From the NCBI GenBank assembly GCA_964525165.1, contig CAZGGG010000007.1, positions 12,089 through 76,088 of the forward strand: a stretch of 64,000 nucleotides of DNA, written 5' to 3'. The notes beneath the pieces are model-generated. The model searched no databases, was not told the DNA's origin, and saw only the letters and a program-made list of their open reading frames with translations. Position numbers and translations under genes: made by a program. Shown here one piece after another: positions 16,701 through 25,580 of the stretch. Numbering within the stretch: position 1 is the first letter of the stretch; each line of letters opens with the position of its first letter. The stretch comes from JAWLFI01 sp964525165 (GTDB taxonomy: Bacteria > Bacteroidota > Bacteroidia > Chitinophagales > Saprospiraceae).

Positions 16701-19446
16701 CGTGAGGCACCTCAAAAAGGTCATACAGGTGGTCTGACCAAGTGACTTTATCCGAAAGGACATCGAGTTCCCAAGAGCCCATATCTGCTGCTATTTGAGC
16801 TCTTTCTAGTTGCTCACTGTTCTGAACTAGTTTTTGTTCAGCTAGGACCCTTTCTGTTACATCTTCGTTGAAGACGGATGCTCCAATAATTTTTTGCTGA
16901 CTATTGAATAACGGATAGACGTTTACAGATACATATTTATGAATTCCTTCAGGGTCCTTGTAGTCATCCTGGTAATGTTTTTCCTGGCCCTTAAATGCTT
17001 CGTCATACCTTTGTTTCCATATGTCCCAAAGTTCTACGGGAAAGGTCTCCAAGGCACTTAGGTTGGTACCTACTTTAAGTTCAATATTGAAAAAATGTTT
17101 GAATTGTTCCTTGAAGGTTTCGTTCAAAGCTAATAATTCATAGTTCTTATTGACAGCAAATATTTCATGGTGATTGCTATCCATGATTTCTTGAAGCTGC
17201 ACCTCGGATTCAATGAGTGCTTCTTTGGTCAAAACCTGATCGGTGATGTCTGTACGAATAGCAAAGTATTCAACAATGACTCCGTCCTCATTGGTTCTGG
17301 GCACTATGGCTGTTTGCACCCAATATAGAGCTCCGCTTTTTGTTTTATTACAAATCCGACCTCTCCAGATTTTACCACTCTTAATGGTGTCCCATAATTT
17401 TTTAAAAAAAAGACTGTCATGAAATCCGGAGTTTATCACTCTATGCGTATATCCTACTAATTCGTTTCGAGCATATCCGCTAATCTCAACAAACTTCTCA
17501 TTCGCATAGGTGATTTTCCCTTTTGGATCTGTGATAGATATAATAGAGTGTTGATCAAAAGCATATTGGAGGAACTCAAAGTCCTTCTGTTTTGACATCA
17601 ATTCTGTGATATCTCTAGCAATAGATTGCAGATAGATCAACTCTCCATTGTTATTATAGATGGGCCCTCCATGAGCTTGGTACCATTTATACTTTCCGTT
17701 TTTAGTCTTTACCCGGTAGGGTTGAGATATTTTCTCACCTTCGTTCTGAACGGATTCAGCAATGGATTCAGTAACATAATCTACATCTTCCGGATGAATA
17801 AGGTCCAAAATGTCCAGATCAAGAAATTCTTCAACGGAATAGCCTAATTGATGCGTTACTTGCTCAGAAATATAAAGGATCTTCCCTTCCGTATTAATTG
17901 TGAAGATCAAATCATAGCTGTTCTGGATGAGGTTTTGATAAACTGCTTCCTTTTCTTCCAGCTGATGGCTTAGGTCCACTTCCTTTGAAATGTTTCGAGC
18001 CACTGCAATCACTAATTTCTGATCCGGTAATTCAACGATTTTGGTACTTACCAGTGCATGTCGTTCACTTCCGTCTTTATGAGAGAAAATAAGGTTGAAG
18101 TCTTGCAAATCTCTATGTTCTTGCAGCGCAATTTGCAAGTCTTTAATGCCTTGTCCTTCTTTGAGCATCTTGACATCAAAAGAAGACTGACCAACAATTT
18201 CTTCATCGGTATAGCCGGTTAGTCTGAGGAATTCGCTATTCGCATCAAGGATGTCTCCGGTATAGTAATCGGTTACTAGAATGGGGTCCGGGCTGGTGCT
18301 GAATAAATTTTTATAAATCTTCTCACTTCGGGCTAAATCAGATTTGAGTTTTAAATTCTCCGATATATTACGGCTGATAAAAATCCAAAACGTACGTTTC
18401 TGTTCTTTTATTTTAGAAATACTGGACTCGATGGGCGTATAGAATTTTTCCTTATTGAGCAGCCGATATTGTGTGGTAATGGATTCCCCATAATCCATAG
18501 ATTTGAGTTTTTGTTCTAACTCAAACTTGTCTTCAGGATGCACTAAAGAAAGGTAGTTACCATCTTTTATTTTTTGGGTATTCGCTTTACCAAGGAAGGA
18601 AGAGGAAGAAGCGGAACTATGAACGACTTTAAAGCTATAGTCAAATAAGATGACCATATCCTTTATATTTTCATAAATCAAGCGCTGCACAAACTGTTCT
18701 TTTTCGAGTCGGGTCTGTGCCTTTATAAGCTCTGTCCGTTCATATCCAATACATAGTATTTCCTTGGGCTCTTCGTTGGCATCAAATAGTGCTTTAAATT
18801 CCCATGTAGTAGTAATGATGCCCTCTCCGGTGGGAGAAGGTTTGTCGAGGTCAATATTTACAATCTGCCCCGGATTGCTCAAGCACCTCTCTACGGCTTC
18901 AAATGTTTTTTTATGATCCTTAGGAAGAATGTGTTCCATAGAATTTACCCCTATGACATTTTGATGGGGCTGTATAAAAGTATCCAAGAAACTTTGGTTA
19001 CAGTATGTATATCTTCCTTCGGTGTCTGTTCTTACCACATAGGCTTTGATGGTGTCTAGAAAACCTCTTAGATCATACAGTGGCTCCTGATTTTCGGAGA
19101 TGACATCTGCAGTTGTGGAACTCTTAACCTGATGCGCTAAATGAATGTACTTTTTAGGGGACGATTGGAAGGTTGCAAAACTCAATAGGCAGGCCTCCGC
19201 AGGCAGTTGGATGGAAGATGTTTGAGGGCCTGAATATTGAATAATGAGCTTAAAACAATTTTGACTATACAAAACTGTGTCAGGTAGGTCCAAGAGCTTA
19301 TCCGCATCTACAACTAAGACAGAATGGGCTTTTGACTTGGAAAGAGCCATCAAGGAAGAGGCCTCCTTATGTACCTCCAGATCTAATGAATTGTCTGATG
19401 ACAATAATTCCAGACAATCTTTCTGATTTCCAAAATAATGTATCAT
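13771..19446 (-). CDS. giant multi-PAS sensor protein with His box but no ATPase domain
   Basis: A 1891-residue soluble protein. In order: a REC-like but degenerate N-terminal domain (1-120), seven PAS domains (about 125-990), a GAF-like domain (about 1000-1165, FLSEFAFELSKLTNEES), five further PAS domains (about 1175-1790), and a short C-terminal HisKA-like segment. Repeated PAS landmarks include DANSEFLRLTGY, YANEKFVEISGY and YANQALCDLSGY with PAC ends such as FIAVERDITEKK. The HisKA-like segment is WMQSHVVRAPLSRIMGLVELF with candidate His1829; the protein ends about 60 residues later, with no N, G1 or G2 box. It may signal through a separate partner. No membrane segment seen. The cytochrome c peroxidase gene is 32 bp upstream. 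Confidence 0.9.
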   Translation of the reverse strand: MIHYFGNQKDCLELLSSDNSLDLEVHKEASSLMALSKSKAHSVLVVDADKLLDLPDTVLYSQNCFKLIIQYSGPQTSSIQLPAEACLLSFATFQSSPKKYIHLAHQVKSSTTADVISENQEPLYDLRGFLDTIKAYVVRTDTEGRYTYCNQSFLDTFIQPHQNVIGVNSMEHILPKDHKKTFEAVERCLSNPGQIVNIDLDKPSPTGEGIITTTWEFKALFDANEEPKEILCIGYERTELIKAQTRLEKEQFVQRLIYENIKDMVILFDYSFKVVHSSASSSSFLGKANTQKIKDGNYLSLVHPEDKFELEQKLKSMDYGESITTQYRLLNKEKFYTPIESSISKIKEQKRTFWIFISRNISENLKLKSDLARSEKIYKNLFSTSPDPILVTDYYTGDILDANSEFLRLTGYTDEEIVGQSSFDVKMLKEGQGIKDLQIALQEHRDLQDFNLIFSHKDGSERHALVSTKIVELPDQKLVIAVARNISKEVDLSHQLEEKEAVYQNLIQNSYDLIFTINTEGKILYISEQVTHQLGYSVEEFLDLDILDLIHPEDVDYVTESIAESVQNEGEKISQPYRVKTKNGKYKWYQAHGGPIYNNNGELIYLQSIARDITELMSKQKDFEFLQYAFDQHSIISITDPKGKITYANEKFVEISGYARNELVGYTHRVINSGFHDSLFFKKLWDTIKSGKIWRGRICNKTKSGALYWVQTAIVPRTNEDGVIVEYFAIRTDITDQVLTKEALIESEVQLQEIMDSNHHEIFAVNKNYELLALNETFKEQFKHFFNIELKVGTNLSALETFPVELWDIWKQRYDEAFKGQEKHYQDDYKDPEGIHKYVSVNVYPLFNSQQKIIGASVFNEDVTERVLAEQKLVQNSEQLERAQIAADMGSWELDVLSDKVTWSDHLYDLFEVPHGTPLNFQDTVELFGEKDAIALQQKVANSIAQNVPYSILLTLNSQSGHVKYIEAKGFPQSDSNEKVTRLIGTAQNVTSKEKAKRRITAQKDQMTFLSEFAFELSKLTNEESMHSYAAHALFKLFERKATIVVNLYSHEEASVYVKALRLESGLDELIKEWNLQSIIDQPFEVNQNLVRIFDQREIVQVEDQIWAIFESFSWSLPQDSLSSLRELKVKGIPLVFSNKTVGNILLVYKQDIPEINDTILESFAAQYALSITHQKAHDELKASKEYNQLALEGAQLGTWDLNLQSQNIMLDPNWINKLGFEIKVGEEISKEEWTKFIFPEDLPTIQNSLDEMRSGVEYELDLEIRIVGKNDQLLWVYCKGKKVNIGRQEILIGTMLDITDLKSREEQLLLFESIIKNTNDSILVTKSNIEKPGPTIVYANQALCDLSGYSLSELVGNNPRILQGEDTNRPTLDRIHDDLLKGRKSHNELLNYTKEGTPYWIDINIVPLKDADGTITHFIAVERDITEKKKRELELKDALMRFNLATKANAIGIWDFNVQKNYLKWDDNMFALYDVPKDEFDFTFNSWRQRVHPDDIERTEANFNRSVQSEKEFTDEFRIVCRDGSIKYLSAYSTVVRNDQGDAIRIVGINLDITSTKDAERKYKEALIEKNEILEALNEGFFSFSQVGKITQWNRAAEQITHIQREEALDKPFHQLSFLSNGDQLKEEILKANQSQKVSSLRGYLNDSLNKWLEATIYPTDHSTAVFFSDISELREKELELERTKENREVLINTTNDLIWSVDRDLKILSANDAFHESFARYEVNDDLELKEIQNAIPDRMPVHLKKIWLDLYDRALSGETLEETISFNMNEDVQKVIHNVSLYPITENDSITGVACYSKDVTSQVNMMHALKERNENLKEIAWMQSHVVRAPLSRIMGLVELFEVENQVEAPSLNIEKILEYIKVSAEELDQVIHDITDRTYEANQPDS

Positions 19447-19478
19447 AAAGCATAGGAGTGTACCTCCAAGTTACGCAA

Positions 19479-20687
19479 TTATCTCATAAAAGGATTTGAA
19501 TATTTTTCATCCGTTAAGACTTTGTAATCTGTAAGGGTATGTAAAAAATCAATAAGTGCAGATTTGTCCTCCGGAGATAAATTGAGGCGAATAGGCTTGC
19601 CTTCGCCATCTTTTAAAGGTGCAGATAATTGAGGATGAGCTTGAATCCCATTATTATAGTGATCGATAACCTCCTCTAAAGACTGCAAACTTCCATTATG
19701 CATATAGGGAGCTGTAAGAGCAATGTCTCTTAAACTAGGTACCTTGAAAGCTCCTATCATCTGAGGATCTTCGGGGAAAGTTTCAAAAGCTCCTTTATCC
19801 TGTCCTGAGTCCAATTTTAGCCCATTATTAAAGGGCCCTGGATTTGCATTGGTGAAAGCCTCAGTATTGTGGCAAGCAATACATCCTGCGCCCCCCAGGC
19901 TTACAGGTTTTAAAAATAATTCTTTGCCTCTGTTTTCTGATTCCGTAAAATTTGGAAATGGGTGTAATACCCTTTCTACCTGAGCTCTGCCCTGATCATA
20001 TTTAGATTCGAAACTCACAATGGAACGGACAAATTGGGCAATCGCTTTGGAAATCCGTTCTTCCTTGATTTCATCTGATCCAAAGGCTTGGATAAATAAT
20101 GAGTCATAATAGGGCAGTCGCTCGATAATTTCCTTCAGTTCTTCAAGGCTTAAGCCCATCTCGATAGGGTCTTGGAAAGGTTCCAATACTTGCTCTTCCA
20201 AAGTAGTGGCTCTTTCATCCCAAAAGAATCTTCCTCTCTGATAGAACCGTGCATTAACAAGGTTCATGGAGTGTCTGGGTGTCAAGTCTCCATTAAAACC
20301 TATTGAAAACTGAGCATCATCGCTAAACCCCAGGGCTTGCTTGTGGCAGCTCGCGCAGGAGATGGTTCCATTCCGGCTGAGGTTGGTATCATAAAACAGT
20401 ACACGACCTAGTGTCGCCCCTTCATCTGTTATAGGATTATCCAAGGGGGTATTATCTATGTCCGTTACTGAATTTGGGAACGGTCCGGGAACATAAGTAG
20501 TAAAATGCTCAGGTAACTCAATATCTGCGTATTCAAAGAGCTCATGAGGTAATTCGGGCGGAGATGGATTTAAATGATCAAAAATGGATGGATTTTCAGC
20601 TGCATCATTACAAGCTAAGAAAGTAATAAGAAAGGCACTTAAAATGAGCTTGAAAGCTTCAGTTTTTTTTCGACGACTTGGGGGCAT
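19479..20687 (-). CDS. di-haem cytochrome c peroxidase family lipoprotein
   Basis: A 402-residue protein with a lipobox (LITFLAC, lipidated Cys26) and two haem sites, Cys111-Cys114-His115 (CASCH) and Cys269-Cys272-His273 (CIACH), in the layout of bacterial cytochrome c peroxidase/MauG proteins. RVLFYDTNLSRNGTISC and TAPYMHNGSL are typical family blocks; the latter carries the methionine expected to ligate the electron-transfer haem. It likely reduces hydrogen peroxide, or oxidises another substrate as in MauG-type relatives, in the periplasm. Tightly placed between a small unknown gene (9 bp upstream) and the PAS sensor (32 bp downstream). Confidence 0.9.
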   Translation of the reverse strand: MPPSRRKKTEAFKLILSAFLITFLACNDAAENPSIFDHLNPSPPELPHELFEYADIELPEHFTTYVPGPFPNSVTDIDNTPLDNPITDEGATLGRVLFYDTNLSRNGTISCASCHKQALGFSDDAQFSIGFNGDLTPRHSMNLVNARFYQRGRFFWDERATTLEEQVLEPFQDPIEMGLSLEELKEIIERLPYYDSLFIQAFGSDEIKEERISKAIAQFVRSIVSFESKYDQGRAQVERVLHPFPNFTESENRGKELFLKPVSLGGAGCIACHNTEAFTNANPGPFNNGLKLDSGQDKGAFETFPEDPQMIGAFKVPSLRDIALTAPYMHNGSLQSLEEVIDHYNNGIQAHPQLSAPLKDGEGKPIRLNLSPEDKSALIDFLHTLTDYKVLTDEKYSNPFMR

Positions 20688-20696
20688 ATGATGGGA

Positions 20697-21071
20697 TTAA
20701 AGTTGGTCCAATATGCGATCACGGCTCATATTTATGATTCTTTTTTTATACTCTTTTTCTGAGCTTTTGAATAGGTCGTATTCTTCGGAAGTCAATAAGC
20801 CGATAATCAACCCTAAAATAAAGTTTCTTAAGTTTTTATCCTTTTCAAAACTATTGTGCACAATTGCAGTTAATTCGCTTTCTGATTTATTAGATACTTT
20901 GACCTTATGGATTTTCAAGTATTGCTGGTAAACTTTTAGGAGTAAGTTATTTTGGTATTTTAGGATAGGACGCAAGACCTCGTTTTGGAAAAGTTCCACT
21001 TGTTTGGTTCCATCAGCTTTGGTAATTGACGCAATGTCAGGTCTGAGATCTTTTATGTTTTTTCTGAGCAT
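20697..21071 (-). CDS. conserved hypothetical protein, 124 aa
   Basis: Not recognised with certainty. A soluble, highly charged, helical protein with a short hydrophobic segment (about residues 84-94, FILGLIIGLL). The block NEVLRPILKYQNNLLLKVYQQY resembles small Bacteroidota proteins that carry unhelpful automatic names such as 'glyoxalase', without any metal-binding residues to justify that. It stands 39 bp after the hemolysin III gene and 9 bp before the peroxidase gene, so it probably belongs to the same transcript. Confidence 0.7.
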   Translation of the reverse strand: MLRKNIKDLRPDIASITKADGTKQVELFQNEVLRPILKYQNNLLLKVYQQYLKIHKVKVSNKSESELTAIVHNSFEKDKNLRNFILGLIIGLLTSEEYDLFKSSEKEYKKRIINMSRDRILDQL

Positions 21072-21110
21072 AGACTTGATTTCCCCTTATCCCTGTTTTC
21101 TGACCCTTAT

Positions 21111-21743
21111 TTAAAAAAGCCATAGAATACTAAAATAATGAAAAATTGTTCCCGCGAGCACAAAGCCATGCCAAATGGAGTGGTTGTAGGGTATTTTATG
21201 ATTGGTATAGAAGATAGTACCCAAAGTATAGGCGAGCCCTCCTAAAAGTAAGAACCATAGGGTCGTGGCGTTACTTAATTGGATAAAGCTACTGATATCA
21301 AAAAGAATGAACCACCCCATAAATAAGTAGAGCATTAAGCTGAACCATTTATACCTGTTCAAAAAGAAAATTTTGTAAAGTGTTCCTAAAAATGCGAGTA
21401 TCCAAACTGCGGTGAGAATGAAAAACCCAGAGTTTTGTTCGAGCACAATGAGTGTAAAAGGCGTATAAGTGCCGGCAATCAAATAGTAGATGGCAATATG
21501 ATCAAACCGCTGCAGCGCTAAAGAATCTTCCTTTTTGCGGAAGCTATACAAGTGATACACTGTGGAGGCGGTATATAATAGAATCATGCTCAGGGAAAAG
21601 CATATGATGGCAGCCAAATGCAATGAGGATTCTTTTTGGAAAGCCAAATAGATTAAATAAGTAGCACCCAATACACTTAATAGAACTCCTAGCGCGTGGG
21701 TCACAACATTCCAAAATTCTTCATTATTCAAATGTTTTCTCAT
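21111..21743 (-). CDS. hemolysin III / PAQR family membrane protein
   Basis: A 210-residue integral membrane protein with seven hydrophobic helices. Family signatures present: NEEFWNVVTHALG at the N-terminus, TASTVYHLYSF (conserved Ser/His), FDHIAIYYLIAGTYTPF (conserved Asp), and HSIWHGFVLAGTIFHYF near the end; the His/Asp/His set is the metal site of PAQR-type hydrolases. In bacteria, relatives (TrhA/YqfA) influence membrane lipid homeostasis; the name hemolysin III is historical. First gene of a probable four-gene minus-strand run (this gene, the 124-aa protein, the peroxidase, the PAS sensor), divergent from the FIST gene. Confidence 0.9.
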   Translation of the reverse strand: MRKHLNNEEFWNVVTHALGVLLSVLGATYLIYLAFQKESSLHLAAIICFSLSMILLYTASTVYHLYSFRKKEDSLALQRFDHIAIYYLIAGTYTPFTLIVLEQNSGFFILTAVWILAFLGTLYKIFFLNRYKWFSLMLYLFMGWFILFDISSFIQLSNATTLWFLLLGGLAYTLGTIFYTNHKIPYNHSIWHGFVLAGTIFHYFSILWLF

Positions 21744-21875
21744 ATATATTGAACGCTGGATGCCTGAGTGAGTTGTTGCCTTATCCTAATTTTCTTTAAA
21801 GTACTTTTCAGGAAATAAGATTAATGTAAAGCTTTCTCTTATATTAGAAGATATATCTACTCCTAATTTTACAGC

Positions 21876-23003
21876 ATGAGAGCGGCGCTTTATGTTTGGA
21901 AAAATGACGAATGGGTTTCTTTAAATGGAAACGGCCAAGGACAGTGCGATCTGGTTTTAATCAAAGGTCATAAAGAATTACTTCAGGATGCTCATTTGCG
22001 AAAATTATTAAAGGCGCAATTTGGGGAATCAGAAAAAGTATTCATTTCAACCTCAGGTGAGTTCGGGGACATGTATATTTCTGATCACGGAGCGATCGCT
22101 ACGGCTCTTTTTTTTGATCATACAAGCCTACAAATTCAAATGGCCAATATTCAAGCGTATGCTGATTCAGAAGAATTGGGCGCTTCCTTGGGGGCTAAGC
22201 TTGCAATAAGAGATGACTTGAAATATGTCATGCTGCTTTCCGATGGAGCAGAGGTCAACGGAACGGCTCTTCTAAAAGGATTGTCCGGTGTTTTGCCGGA
22301 TCGTATCCTCATAACCGGTGGTATGGCAGGGGATATGTATGAATTTACTTCTACGATTATTGGTCATAATGACATTATAGGGCCCGGCAATTGCGCACTG
22401 ATAGGCTTTTATAATGAGTCTTTAAAAGTGAGTCATGGCTCATTTGGGGGATGGCAAAATTTTGGTCCACTCAAGCGAGTGACCCGATCCGCAAATAACG
22501 TTTTGTTTGAAATTGATGATCATAATGCTTTGGAGCTATATAAAAAATATCTCGGACCCTATGCTGATGAATTGCCTGGTTCTGCTTTGTTGTTTCCTTT
22601 GTCCGTTGAATTGGAGGATGGGGAACAAGTGGTAAGGACAATCTTGTCTATAGATGAAGAAGAGGGTAGTATGACTTTCGCAGGTGATATCCCTCAAGGA
22701 GCAAAAGTGCGATTCATGCGCGCAAATATTGATCGCTTGGTGGAGGCTTCTACAAGAGCCGCTGTTCAAGCTACCAGCAATTCCTCTTTTCATCCTCAAT
22801 GGGCCTTTGGGGTAAGTTGTGTGGGGCGAAAACTGGTTTTAAAACATAGGGTAGATGAAGAGATAGAAGCGCTGAAGCAAGTTTTGCCTGATGATTGCCC
22901 TGTGAGTGGATTTTATTCGTATGGAGAGCTTTCTCCTGTTGAACACAGACAGCACTGTGTCTTACAGAATCAAACGATGACGGTTACTTTGTTTGCAGAA
23001 TGA
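21876..23003 (+). CDS. FIST domain sensory protein
   Basis: A 375-residue soluble protein with FIST_N (about residues 20-215) and FIST_C (about 220-360) domains. FIST proteins are predicted small-ligand sensors, probably for amino acids, linked to signalling proteins. Visible marks are LLSDGAEVNGTALLKGL, ITGGMAGDMYEF, GHNDIIGPGNCALIGFY in the N-domain and PVSGFYSYGELSP near the C-terminus, all typical. The stop overlaps the start of the hybrid kinase by 4 bp (ATGA), so the two proteins are made in linked amounts and most likely form one sensor-kinase pair. The ligand is unknown. Confidence 0.9.
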   Translation: MRAALYVWKNDEWVSLNGNGQGQCDLVLIKGHKELLQDAHLRKLLKAQFGESEKVFISTSGEFGDMYISDHGAIATALFFDHTSLQIQMANIQAYADSEELGASLGAKLAIRDDLKYVMLLSDGAEVNGTALLKGLSGVLPDRILITGGMAGDMYEFTSTIIGHNDIIGPGNCALIGFYNESLKVSHGSFGGWQNFGPLKRVTRSANNVLFEIDDHNALELYKKYLGPYADELPGSALLFPLSVELEDGEQVVRTILSIDEEEGSMTFAGDIPQGAKVRFMRANIDRLVEASTRAAVQATSNSSFHPQWAFGVSCVGRKLVLKHRVDEEIEALKQVLPDDCPVSGFYSYGELSPVEHRQHCVLQNQTMTVTLFAE

Positions 23004-24733
23004 AAGAGCAAGTCACATATCATCCTTTATTATTGAAACAGCTTAATAAATATTTGGGTGAGGCTGAGGCTCTTCCAGAGGAACTTGAAAGCTTTTTGCA
23101 AGCTGTTAATGACTCCTATTTTGCTTATGAAAGGGACAATAAGCTTCATGAGCATGCCTTTGCGCTGGCGGAACAAGAGTATGAGGAAATCAATCAAAGG
23201 CTAGGGAATGAAATTGAAAGAAGGGATAAAGCTGAGCAATATTCTGCTGCAAAAAATGTGTTTCTAGCCAATATCAGTCATGAAATTCGCACTCCGATGA
23301 ACGCGATTTTGGGTTTGGTCAGGCAGTTACTCAAAATGGATATCCCGGATAAAGTTGAAGAATTGTTGTGGGTGGTAGAGGATGCAAGTGACCATTTGCT
23401 AGGATTGCTGAATGACTTATTGGATGTTTCGAAGATAGAGTCGGGTAAAATTGAATTAGAAAATGTAGATTTTGACCTTATTCATACCATACAGCATTCT
23501 CTGAGTATTTTCAGACTTAAAGCAGAGGAAAAAGGTCTCTCGTTAAAAACCTCATTGCCCGTAGATCAGCCAATTTGGGTACAGGGCGATGCTTTTCGTT
23601 TTAAGCAAGTACTCATCAACTTATTGAGTAACGCGATCAAGTTTACCGATAAAGGAATCGTTCAATTAAAGCTGGATGATCTGCAAGAATCAGAGGATAC
23701 CATCCATTTCATCTTATCTGTTTCAGATACGGGTAAAGGGATGAGTCAACGCTTTCAGAAAGAATTATTTCAAAGGTTTACGCAAGAAGATATTAGTTCT
23801 GTGCGAAAAGTTGGGGGCACAGGTCTGGGCATGACGATTACTCGTGAAATAATATACCTGATGGGTGGGGAAATCAGAGTAGATAGCGCATTGGGTCAAG
23901 GATCTACCTTCACTATTGATTTGGAATTACCTAAAGGCAATCCATCGACAGGATCCGATGCTCAACAATCCAAATGGAGTAAAATGGATCTGCTCAAGCA
24001 CAAAAGTATTCTCATTGCGGAAGATAATGCCTGGAATCAAAAAGTCTTGGAACTTTTATTGGATAAAATGAGTGCTCAATATGACATTGTATCGAATGGC
24101 CAGGAGGCTATTGAGGCCTTAAGCAGGCAGGAATATGATTTGGTTCTTATGGACGTACAGATGCCGGTCATGGACGGATATTCTGCCTCTCAGAAGATAA
24201 GAACGGAATTGCATGACCAAACTCCGATTATTGCATTGACCGCAAGTGCGCAGAGAGGAGAACGCGAAAAGTGCATTCGATTTGGAATGAATGATTATTT
24301 ATCAAAACCATTCACAGAAGAAGAGCTGAAAGCCACTATTTTTAAGAATATTTCATTAGATTCAAACTCAACAGAAGAAAAACCCTTAAGAGCGATGGAA
24401 CAAAGTGAAGCATTATATGACCTTCAATCGATAAGAGAATTGGCAGATGGGGATGAAGATTTTATCGAAACCATGGTGGAAATGTTCAAAGAGGAGTCGG
24501 GCAAAATGCTGGATGAAATGAAAAGTGCATTGGCTGAGGCGAATATTGATCAAGTGGGAAAGGTGGCACATAAATTGAAGCCTACCATAGACCAGTTTGG
24601 GATCTCAAGCTTGCAAGAAGAGGTCAGGGAAATAGAGAAATATGATCGACAGGGCTCTTTGGAAGCACTCAAAGAGAAAGTAGATTCCTTTGACCAACAA
24701 TTGCGAGCCATTGCATCTGAAATGACGGTATAA
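23000..24733 (+). CDS. hybrid histidine kinase (HisKA-HATPase-REC-Hpt)
   Basis: A 577-residue soluble hybrid kinase without a sensor domain of its own. The N-terminal ~80 residues are helical; the HisKA box is FLANISHEIRTPMNA with phospho-His94; the ATPase has the N box NLLSNAIKF (Asn211), DTGKGM and GGTGLGM. A receiver domain (about 335-450) carries phospho-Asp385 in LVLMDVQMPVMDGY and the KP motif near 436. A C-terminal Hpt domain has His524 in KVAHKLKPTIDQFG. All phosphorelay residues are present. With no input domain, it must take its signal from the overlapping FIST protein. No output regulator is adjacent, so the final target is unknown. Confidence 0.93.
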   Translation: MKEQVTYHPLLLKQLNKYLGEAEALPEELESFLQAVNDSYFAYERDNKLHEHAFALAEQEYEEINQRLGNEIERRDKAEQYSAAKNVFLANISHEIRTPMNAILGLVRQLLKMDIPDKVEELLWVVEDASDHLLGLLNDLLDVSKIESGKIELENVDFDLIHTIQHSLSIFRLKAEEKGLSLKTSLPVDQPIWVQGDAFRFKQVLINLLSNAIKFTDKGIVQLKLDDLQESEDTIHFILSVSDTGKGMSQRFQKELFQRFTQEDISSVRKVGGTGLGMTITREIIYLMGGEIRVDSALGQGSTFTIDLELPKGNPSTGSDAQQSKWSKMDLLKHKSILIAEDNAWNQKVLELLLDKMSAQYDIVSNGQEAIEALSRQEYDLVLMDVQMPVMDGYSASQKIRTELHDQTPIIALTASAQRGEREKCIRFGMNDYLSKPFTEEELKATIFKNISLDSNSTEEKPLRAMEQSEALYDLQSIRELADGDEDFIETMVEMFKEESGKMLDEMKSALAEANIDQVGKVAHKLKPTIDQFGISSLQEEVREIEKYDRQGSLEALKEKVDSFDQQLRAIASEMTV

Positions 24734-24821
24734 GTCTTAATGTGGTGAATTTCAGCGATTTATGAACTAATGTATCATTTCGTTCGTTATATAGATGTAT
24801 TTAGTCATAAAATAAGATATT

Positions 24822-25187
24822 TTGGAAAAGAAGCAATACATTGAAAAAGCCCTTAGTTGGGCAAGATCGAGGAGGATATCAAATATTAAAGCAAACCTAG
24901 AAGAACAGGAGATAGACAGGCCTAAATCCTTTGCCATGAAAGGCAAAGATAAATCTCTGGTGCCTGATATAACAGGAAATAAGTTGAGCAAGAAAATTTA
25001 CGTTGAAGTTGCCTTAAAAGCAGAGAAAGTTCAAAAGGTAGTTTCAAAATGGAAATTGTTAAGTACCCTTGCTGCACGAAAAGGAGGGAAGCTATTCTTA
25101 CTAGCGCCAAGAGGGCATAAAGCATTTGCGGAACGAATTTTAAAAAAATACGACTTGCCTAATGCTCAGGTCATAGCGCTTCACTGA
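24822..25187 (+). CDS. conserved hypothetical protein, 121 aa
   Basis: Not recognised. A small basic soluble protein; the layout (helix, then strands around SLVPDI and KKIYVEVALK, then LFLLAPRGHKAFAERIL) is reminiscent of a nuclease-like alpha/beta fold of Bacteroidota proteins, but no catalytic set can be confirmed. The start is a TTG at 24822; the first in-frame ATG would cut off 38 residues, including the conserved-looking N-terminal helix, so TTG is preferred. The last 7 bp overlap the 3' end of the convergent gene at 25181. It stands 88 bp behind the kinase gene. Confidence 0.6.
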   Translation: MEKKQYIEKALSWARSRRISNIKANLEEQEIDRPKSFAMKGKDKSLVPDITGNKLSKKIYVEVALKAEKVQKVVSKWKLLSTLAARKGGKLFLLAPRGHKAFAERILKKYDLPNAQVIALH

Positions 25188-25471
25188 TCTAAATCCTTAT
25201 TATCCGGTGAATAACTATTCCTCTGACGGCTGATCAAAGCGACAAATAATACTAAAAAGGACCCTATTAGTATAAGTGAGGTGATACTACTGCCAAATTC
25301 GAATCCCTTTGGAATGCCATTTAAATAAAAAGTACCCCATTTATAACTAATAGACCAATCCTCTTGATCAGCCGGATTAAAGCTGATCCATGCGAAAGTA
25401 ATTCCCAATAAATTGACGAATTGCCAAAAAAGGAATGTGCCAATAAGAGCCTTGATGAAAGGTATACGCAT
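25181..25471 (-). CDS. small hypothetical membrane protein, 96 aa
   Basis: Not recognised. Two hydrophobic helices (about residues 7-30 and 61-83) separated by an aromatic, charged loop, then a hydrophilic tail ending DNKDLDQ. Nothing suggests a function. Its 3' end overlaps the convergent hypothetical gene by 7 bp, and it is divergent from trpS. Kept because frame, length and helix pattern look coding. Confidence 0.5.
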   Translation of the reverse strand: MRIPFIKALIGTFLFWQFVNLLGITFAWISFNPADQEDWSISYKWGTFYLNGIPKGFEFGSSITSLILIGSFLVLFVALISRQRNSYSPDNKDLDQ

Positions 25472-25528
25472 CTTTCTTGTTTTGGGTGCTGATTCAAATT
25501 AGGGATTTTCAGTCGAATGCACAATTTA

Positions 25529-25563
25529 TTGCTGGGCGATAAGTAATGGAAATGATACATTTG
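25529..25563 (+). promoter_or_regulatory. possible trpS promoter
   Basis: TACATTTG at 25556-25563 fits TAnnTTTG and lies 17 bp before the trpS ATG. The nearest TTG (25529-25531) is 24 bp upstream of it, one base beyond the usual range, so the -33 element is doubtful. Confidence 0.38.
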
Positions 25564-25580
25564 CTGAGAATTTGTTTACA

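Noticed and set aside
20697..21071. Glyoxalase
   Set aside because: The protein is too short and shows no metal-binding His/Glu pattern of the vicinal oxygen chelate fold.
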